Below, one piece after another: positions 5,756-9,447 of a DNA stretch of 9,447 nt. The notes under the pieces were generated by a model. That model saw only the letters and a list, made by a program, of their open reading frames with translations, had not been told where the DNA came from and made no database searches. This DNA comes from Planctomycetota bacterium. GTDB lineage: Bacteria > Planctomycetota > Planctomycetia > Isosphaerales > Isosphaeraceae. Where the stretch lies: contig JAKAUH010000143.1 of NCBI GenBank assembly GCA_021818605.1, positions 1-9,447 of the forward strand. The letters are read 5' to 3'. The number at the start of each line of letters is the position of its first letter. Positions within the stretch are counted from its first letter, which is position 1. Both the position numbers and the translations under genes were made by a program.

Positions 5756-6792
5756 GGCGGCGCCGGGTCCGCGGTGGATTCACGCTGATCGAGACCCTGA
5801 CGGCGCTGGGGATCATCAGCATTCTGATTGCGCTTCTGTTGCCGGCCGTGCAGTCGGCGCGCGAGTCGGCACGCCGGGCGAGCTGCCAGAATAGCCTGCG
5901 GCAGATCGGGCTGGCGCTCGAATCGTACCACGGCACGAACGGTTGTTATCCCGTCGCGATCACCACCTGGGTCGGACCACCCGGCGCACAGGGCGTGCAT
6001 CCGGTTATGTATTTCGGATACTTCAGCGTGCAGACCCGCCTCCTGCCGATGCTCGACCAGGTTGCCCTGTACAACTCGATCAATTTTGGGATAGGGGCCA
6101 GCCCACTCGAGACGATCGGCTACCCGCCCCCGAGCGAGCCGGAGATCGCCGCCGCCGCCGCGAATGCGACGGCTCTGTCGGCGTCGATCGCGACGTTCCT
6201 CTGTCCATCGGATGGTTTCGGGACGTTCAAACAGGGGGGCACCAACTACCGGGGTAATGCCGGCGTCGGCGGATTTCCCGATCGGAGCTTCATCCACACG
6301 GACAGCGGAAACGGCTTTTTCCAGGAGGACGGCCTGACTCGCCCGAGCCAGGTGGTCGACGGCCTCTCCCATACCGTTGCCTTCAGCGAGAGACTCCGAG
6401 GGTCGAACGGTCATCCCCTCCGCCCCGACCGCGATTACTGGGCGATCCAGACGGGAAACTACGGCACGGCCGACGACGGCCTGACCGCCTGCCGGATCGC
6501 CGCGCGACCGTATTACGACAGCTACGGCTTCGTGCTGGCGGGCGATCATTGGCTCTGGGAGGGACTGGACCGAACATTCTACACCCATGCTCAGGTCCCC
6601 AACGGGATCATTCCGGACTGCCTGGCCGGGGCCCTCAAGACGCCGCCCGGGGTGTCCACGGCCCGCAGCTTGCACCCCGGGGGCGTGAACGCGCTGATGG
6701 GCGACGGCTCGGTCCGCTTCGTAGGCGAGACGATCTCTCAGGCCGTCTGGCGAGGCCTGGGTACGCGCAACGGTCACGAGTTGGTTGATTGA
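5752..6792 (+). CDS. DUF1559 pseudopilin-like protein with prepilin N-terminal methylation motif
   Basis: A protein of 346 residues. Basic MRRRRVRGG is followed by FTLIE and a hydrophobic helix to about residue 31: a type IV prepilin/pseudopilin leader, cut by prepilin peptidase after Gly9, with Glu14 as the +5 glutamate. CQNSLRQIGLALESYH (45-60) and FLCPSDG are typical of DUF1559. The C-terminus has LHPGGVNALMGDGSVRFV, the His-x9-Asp-Gly element of the family (His308 to Asp318-Gly319). DUF1559 proteins form very large families in Planctomycetota; their function is not settled, but pseudopilin-like assembly in the envelope fits. ATG 5752 overlaps the stop of the DUF1573 gene and follows a G-rich ribosome-binding sequence (5738-5748). 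The frame is open far upstream, but only this start gives the prepilin leader. Confidence 0.93.
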   Translation: MRRRRVRGGFTLIETLTALGIISILIALLLPAVQSARESARRASCQNSLRQIGLALESYHGTNGCYPVAITTWVGPPGAQGVHPVMYFGYFSVQTRLLPMLDQVALYNSINFGIGASPLETIGYPPPSEPEIAAAAANATALSASIATFLCPSDGFGTFKQGGTNYRGNAGVGGFPDRSFIHTDSGNGFFQEDGLTRPSQVVDGLSHTVAFSERLRGSNGHPLRPDRDYWAIQTGNYGTADDGLTACRIAARPYYDSYGFVLAGDHWLWEGLDRTFYTHAQVPNGIIPDCLAGALKTPPGVSTARSLHPGGVNALMGDGSVRFVGETISQAVWRGLGTRNGHELVD

Positions 6793-6825
6793 CGACGAGC
6801 CCTGATCACCGACGGAGGTTTCCCG

Positions 6826-7335
6826 ATGACGTCGAACAGGACCTGGTCCGCCTTCTTGCTGGTCGCCCTGGCCGTGACAATCCCGGCGGCTTTCCCCCCC
6901 GTCTCCGCTGGGGATCATTCGACACCACTGCACCCTCGATCGCTCGGCTCTGTCCGCGGGGCCGACCTGAGATACAAGATATTCGGTTTATCCAGTTGCG
7001 ACAGCAAGGGTGCTTCTGCGATGCAGACGATCACGGGAAATCCCTATGTTCCCTCCTCCGGATGCGGCGTCGCCAACATCGGTTTTAACTGCGCGGGTTG
7101 CACCCAGCAGGGCATCCAGAATTTCGGGGTAAATGGGACGAAGGTGCCCTACGGACAGGGCCAACAGCCGACGGATGGCGGCGCCTGCGGTGATGCGCTG
7201 GCCGGAATGTGCGTGGTGACCGGCTCGGGCCCTGGTTGGATGACATACGGATGTCAAAACATGCAGCCGCAGTTCGGTGCCAACGGGCTTCCTGTGGGAT
7301 GCTCGGACCTCCTTGCGGCCGGACCTCAACTGTAG
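6826..7335 (+). CDS. Small secreted protein with eight cysteines, unknown family
   Basis: A protein of 169 residues that I do not recognise. A clear signal peptide (hydrophobic about 8-22, probable cleavage after VSA, Ala28) marks export. The mature part has eight Cys, at 58, 80, 89, 92, 121, 129, 143 and 159, including CAGC at 89-92. It is rich in Gly, Asn, Gln and Pro, with short GNPYVPSSGCG and GANGLPVGC segments, as in small disulfide-stabilised extracellular proteins. An even Cys number suggests four disulfides; metal binding by the CxxC is an alternative. GGAGG (6814-6818) sits 7 bases before the ATG. It lies 33 bases after the DUF1559 gene and 21 before the next gene, so it is within the operon. 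It is a candidate cargo or substrate for the C39 peptidase encoded two genes downstream (inference). Confidence 0.85.
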   Translation: MTSNRTWSAFLLVALAVTIPAAFPPVSAGDHSTPLHPRSLGSVRGADLRYKIFGLSSCDSKGASAMQTITGNPYVPSSGCGVANIGFNCAGCTQQGIQNFGVNGTKVPYGQGQQPTDGGACGDALAGMCVVTGSGPGWMTYGCQNMQPQFGANGLPVGCSDLLAAGPQL

Positions 7336-7356
7336 CTGGCGTGGAGGCTCGTCAAG

Positions 7357-8493
7357 ATGCCGTCTGCCTGGATCCTGATATGTGTCCTGGCCGGTGTCGG
7401 ACCTGGCGATGTCGGTCCGTCGGATTTCGTTCGCCTCATGGATGGTCTGCACGGGGAGGTCCGCGACGTCTCCTTCGTCTTCGAGGGATGGCTCCGCGGC
7501 GTGCCCCCGGGGCGCAGCATTCAGGAAGACATGAGGGAAGGCGTCTCGGGTCGAGTGGGAGAACGTACTTACCAGGGAGGATACGCGTTCCGATCCGACG
7601 GCGCGACACGCCTGGATTGCTACATCGACTACATCAACGACAACAAGGAATTCAAGAGTTTCTCGACTCACCAGGTGATGGTGATCCTCGATCACCAGCT
7701 GAGCCGCGTGGACGAGCTGCCCGAGAGGCGAGACGCGCGGCCCACGGTGGGCCCAGGCGGACCGGGAATGTTGAACCGGCCGTTCTCGCCAGAACGGATC
7801 TGTTATTTCTGGTTTTTGCAAACCCTCAAGGATCCTGCGTCGTGGCGCTACCAGTGCCTCGGCTGGGAGGAGATCGGCGGCCATCGCTGCCTCAAGATCC
7901 AGCTCGACGAGGGCCCGGGACTACCCGATCGGATGGCGGACCGGCCTACGGTCCGGTACTGGATCGACCTGGAGCGCGGCGGCCATCCCCTCCAGGTCGA
8001 GTTCCGCAGGGGTGATCGGCCCCGGATGCGGACGGGAGACATCGAGCTCGAGCGACTGCCCGGCCCCGGCGGGCGCGAGCGGTGGTTCCCCGTCCACGGC
8101 GTGACGTACATCTATCCCGTGCTCGGCCCCGGTTATGTGGACCGGCCCGTGGCCTACGAAACCTATCAGGTCCTCCAGGGAACCGTGCGAGTCAACCAGG
8201 GACTTCCCGATGCGTACTTCACCCTGGGCTGGAAGGGCGCGATCCCGGAGAATGCGGCACTGGCGGCCCGGCGCAAAGGATTCCGAAAACCTCTCCGGCG
8301 CTCCGACGCGCAGGGCATCAAGCAGCACCTGGAGGAGGCTCTGGCCGAAGCAGACGAGCAGTCCAGGGCCCTCGAGGCGTCGTCCCCCGCGCGTGAGACG
8401 TGGAGCGGGACGTCGATCTGGCAGGTGGGATTTGCCGCCGCGGGACTGATCGTCCTCATCGGCGTCGGCGCCTGGAGGTGGAAATTCCGATGA
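7357..8493 (+). CDS. LolA-like exported protein with C-terminal membrane anchor
   Basis: A protein of 378 residues. Hydrophobic residues 3-15 make a short signal peptide. The body looks beta-rich and resembles LolA/lipoprotein-sorting-like folds of planctomycetes: FVRLMDGLHGEVRDVSFVFEG at the start, then YWIDLERGGHPLQVEFRRGD (201-220), like the LWLDP..GLP..VE element, and ELERLP...RWFPVHGVTYIY. Residues about 318-342 form a charged helix, possibly coiled coil. A transmembrane helix at about 354-373 ends in a basic RWKFR tail, so the body faces outside and the tail faces the cytoplasm. It may bind or hand over a lipidated or hydrophobic partner (inference). GGAGG (7343-7347) lies 9 bases before the ATG. 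Its stop overlaps the peptidase gene start (ATGA), indicating coupled synthesis. Family placement is by eye only. Confidence 0.82.
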   Translation: MPSAWILICVLAGVGPGDVGPSDFVRLMDGLHGEVRDVSFVFEGWLRGVPPGRSIQEDMREGVSGRVGERTYQGGYAFRSDGATRLDCYIDYINDNKEFKSFSTHQVMVILDHQLSRVDELPERRDARPTVGPGGPGMLNRPFSPERICYFWFLQTLKDPASWRYQCLGWEEIGGHRCLKIQLDEGPGLPDRMADRPTVRYWIDLERGGHPLQVEFRRGDRPRMRTGDIELERLPGPGGRERWFPVHGVTYIYPVLGPGYVDRPVAYETYQVLQGTVRVNQGLPDAYFTLGWKGAIPENAALAARRKGFRKPLRRSDAQGIKQHLEEALAEADEQSRALEASSPARETWSGTSIWQVGFAAAGLIVLIGVGAWRWKFR

Positions 8494-9188
8494 GCCGGCG
8501 AGCACGCGGGCCGGAAGCACCGTGGGCCGCGAGGTTCGGTGCCATTTTATCCCTGGTCACGTTGATCGCGCTTCCCGGAGACACGAGCGGACGCGACGGC
8601 GACGACCCAGGCCCCGACGACACCATCGATTGCGGCATGACATCCCTCGGCACCCTCCTGCTGATCGAGGGGCATCCGATGCAGCCAGAGCGCGTCCTGG
8701 CGGCCCTCGGAGGGCCCTCGGCATCAGGTTCCTCGCTGGAAGAGCTGCGGGACGCTGCCGCGGCTTGCGGTCTACGGCTAGAGGGCGTCCGTCTCAACAA
8801 GGATGAACGGGCCATCGATCGGCCGATGATCATCTTCCTGAAGCGGCCACGCCACGGGCATTATCAGGTGATCCGCCCGGTAGGACATACCGGGCGTCTC
8901 GTGCAGGTGATCGACCCGAACTGGCCGCCGTCCGTCCTCGACAAGGCCTCGCTCATGCAGTCGCCGGAGTGGACCGCGATCGCACTGGTCCCCGCCCGAC
9001 CGCCGGGATGGCCCGTCCGGATCGCCTCGGGACTGATCGGAGGTATTGCGATGGCGGGGATGATCTCGATCGTCCCGTTGCTTCGGCGCCTTGGAGTTCG
9101 GCGATCCTTGCACGGTGGCTGTCCTGACCTTACCTCGTCCCCAGAATCACCGGCCGGCAAGCGGCATCAGGAAACGGATGACTCCTGA
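8490..9188 (+). CDS. Stand-alone C39-like cysteine peptidase, membrane-anchored
   Basis: A protein of 232 residues. An N-terminal hydrophobic segment (about 17-29) is followed by a Peptidase_C39-like domain (about 44-168): TIDCGMTSLGTLLL (Cys48), SSLEELRDAAAACGLRLEGV, HGHYQVIRPV (His124), LVQVIDPNWP (Asp142). Cys, His and Asp are in family order and spacing. A second hydrophobic segment (about 178-198) precedes a short polar tail. C39 domains usually sit at the N-terminus of bacteriocin ABC exporters and cut after a double-glycine leader. Here no ABC or permease domain is attached. The oxyanion Gln normally six residues before Cys is Pro42, and CGP(A/S) reads CGMT. Both could alter or remove catalysis. 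The topology places the domain outside the cytoplasm if the first segment is a signal anchor. The ATG overlaps the upstream stop, with GGAGG at 8474-8478. Last gene of the operon. Confidence 0.85.
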   Translation: MSRRARGPEAPWAARFGAILSLVTLIALPGDTSGRDGDDPGPDDTIDCGMTSLGTLLLIEGHPMQPERVLAALGGPSASGSSLEELRDAAAACGLRLEGVRLNKDERAIDRPMIIFLKRPRHGHYQVIRPVGHTGRLVQVIDPNWPPSVLDKASLMQSPEWTAIALVPARPPGWPVRIASGLIGGIAMAGMISIVPLLRRLGVRRSLHGGCPDLTSSPESPAGKRHQETDDS

Positions 9189-9341
9189 TCAATCCCGCGC
9201 CTCGCCGATCAGGTCCGTGACCGTCGCCAGGAACGTCTGGTCGTGGAAGCTGCTCTTGGTGAGATAGGCGTTGGCCCCGGCATCCAGGCCCTTGATGCGG
9301 TCCTCCTCGCGGTCCGTGTACGAGACCACCACCACCGGGAT
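9189..9341 (-). pseudogene. C-terminal half of a CheY-like receiver, truncated
   Basis: The minus strand encodes 50 residues from IPVVVVSYTDREEDR through KGLDAGANAYLTKSS to FLATVTDLIGEARD and a stop at 9191-9189. This is the receiver from its fourth strand to its last helix. The conserved Ser after strand 4 and the Lys in YLTKSS are present. The phospho-acceptor Asp, first three strands and a good start are missing: upstream residues (PSRSRCALLHRALPRPRA) do not look like a receiver, although the frame stays open to the right edge. The ending DLIGEA is like receivers at the C-terminus of CheA-type hybrid kinases. Possibilities are a truncated relic or a gene broken by a frameshift farther right. 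Its stop directly abuts the peptidase stop. Confidence 0.7.
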
Positions 9342-9400
9342 CGCGCGGGGCCTCGGAAGTGCTCGATGCAAGAGGGCACAACGGCTCCTGGACGGGGTCG

Positions 9401-9447
9401 TCAGGATTCGGGTTGGGGCATCACCACGTAGTGTCCCTGGCCGAAGC
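9401..9447 (-). CDS. Possible C-terminal end of a minus-strand gene entering from the right edge
   Basis: One minus-strand frame reads FGQGHYVVMPQPES and ends at TGA 9403-9401, 59 bases before the receiver homology. With only 14 residues the family cannot be named. It is equally possible that the frame leading into the receiver fragment, also open here, is the real one. Confidence 0.3.
   Translation of the reverse strand, partial: FGQGHYVVMPQPES

Noticed and set aside
5689..6933. Minus-strand frame of 414 codons
   Set aside because: It lies opposite the DUF1559 gene and shows no domain; the plus strand has the prepilin leader and the H-x9-DG element.

Overview
The window looks like part of a Planctomycetota chromosome, probably from the Isosphaeraceae/Gemmataceae side. 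This rests on high GC, an ECF sigma factor with a long exported carboxypeptidase-regulatory-like tail, a DUF1559 pseudopilin-like protein and a DUF1573 lipoprotein. The lineage is inferred from gene content alone.

Left part (1-2622). A minus-strand ECF sigma factor gene runs off the left edge. It is divergent from a plus-strand Phd/VapC-type toxin-antitoxin pair (1872-2536) whose genes overlap by 4 bases. A palindromic inverted repeat at 2574-2622 follows the toxin.

Middle part (2725-4665). A complete Rpn/YhgA-like PD-(D/E)XK nuclease gene (2725-3753) is followed by a second, 5'-truncated copy (3807-4328). Both belong to an imperfect tandem duplication (units 3256-3806 and 3807-4381). The second copy keeps only the C-terminal half and has four 12-bp units where the first copy has two. 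Exactly where the duplication ends, a decayed minus-strand piece of a CheY-like receiver begins (4382-4471). A strong-looking sigma70-type promoter (4563-4590) follows.

Right part (4666-9188). Five tightly spaced plus-strand genes form a probable envelope operon: a DUF1573 lipoprotein (its frame broken at a CCGA tetranucleotide repeat), a DUF1559 pseudopilin-like protein, a small secreted protein with eight cysteines, a LolA-like exported protein with a C-terminal membrane anchor, and a stand-alone C39-type cysteine peptidase domain between two hydrophobic segments. All appear to be exported or membrane-bound. The simplest joint reading is an envelope or secretion module in which the peptidase, anchor protein and lipoprotein process or position the pseudopilin and/or the Cys-rich protein. 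This is inference; I do not recognise the set as a named system.

Right edge (9189-9447). A minus-strand receiver-domain fragment abuts the operon with no spacer. Its 3' end is a direct repeat of the fossil at 4382-4471, so related receiver-gene ends flank the operon in the same orientation.
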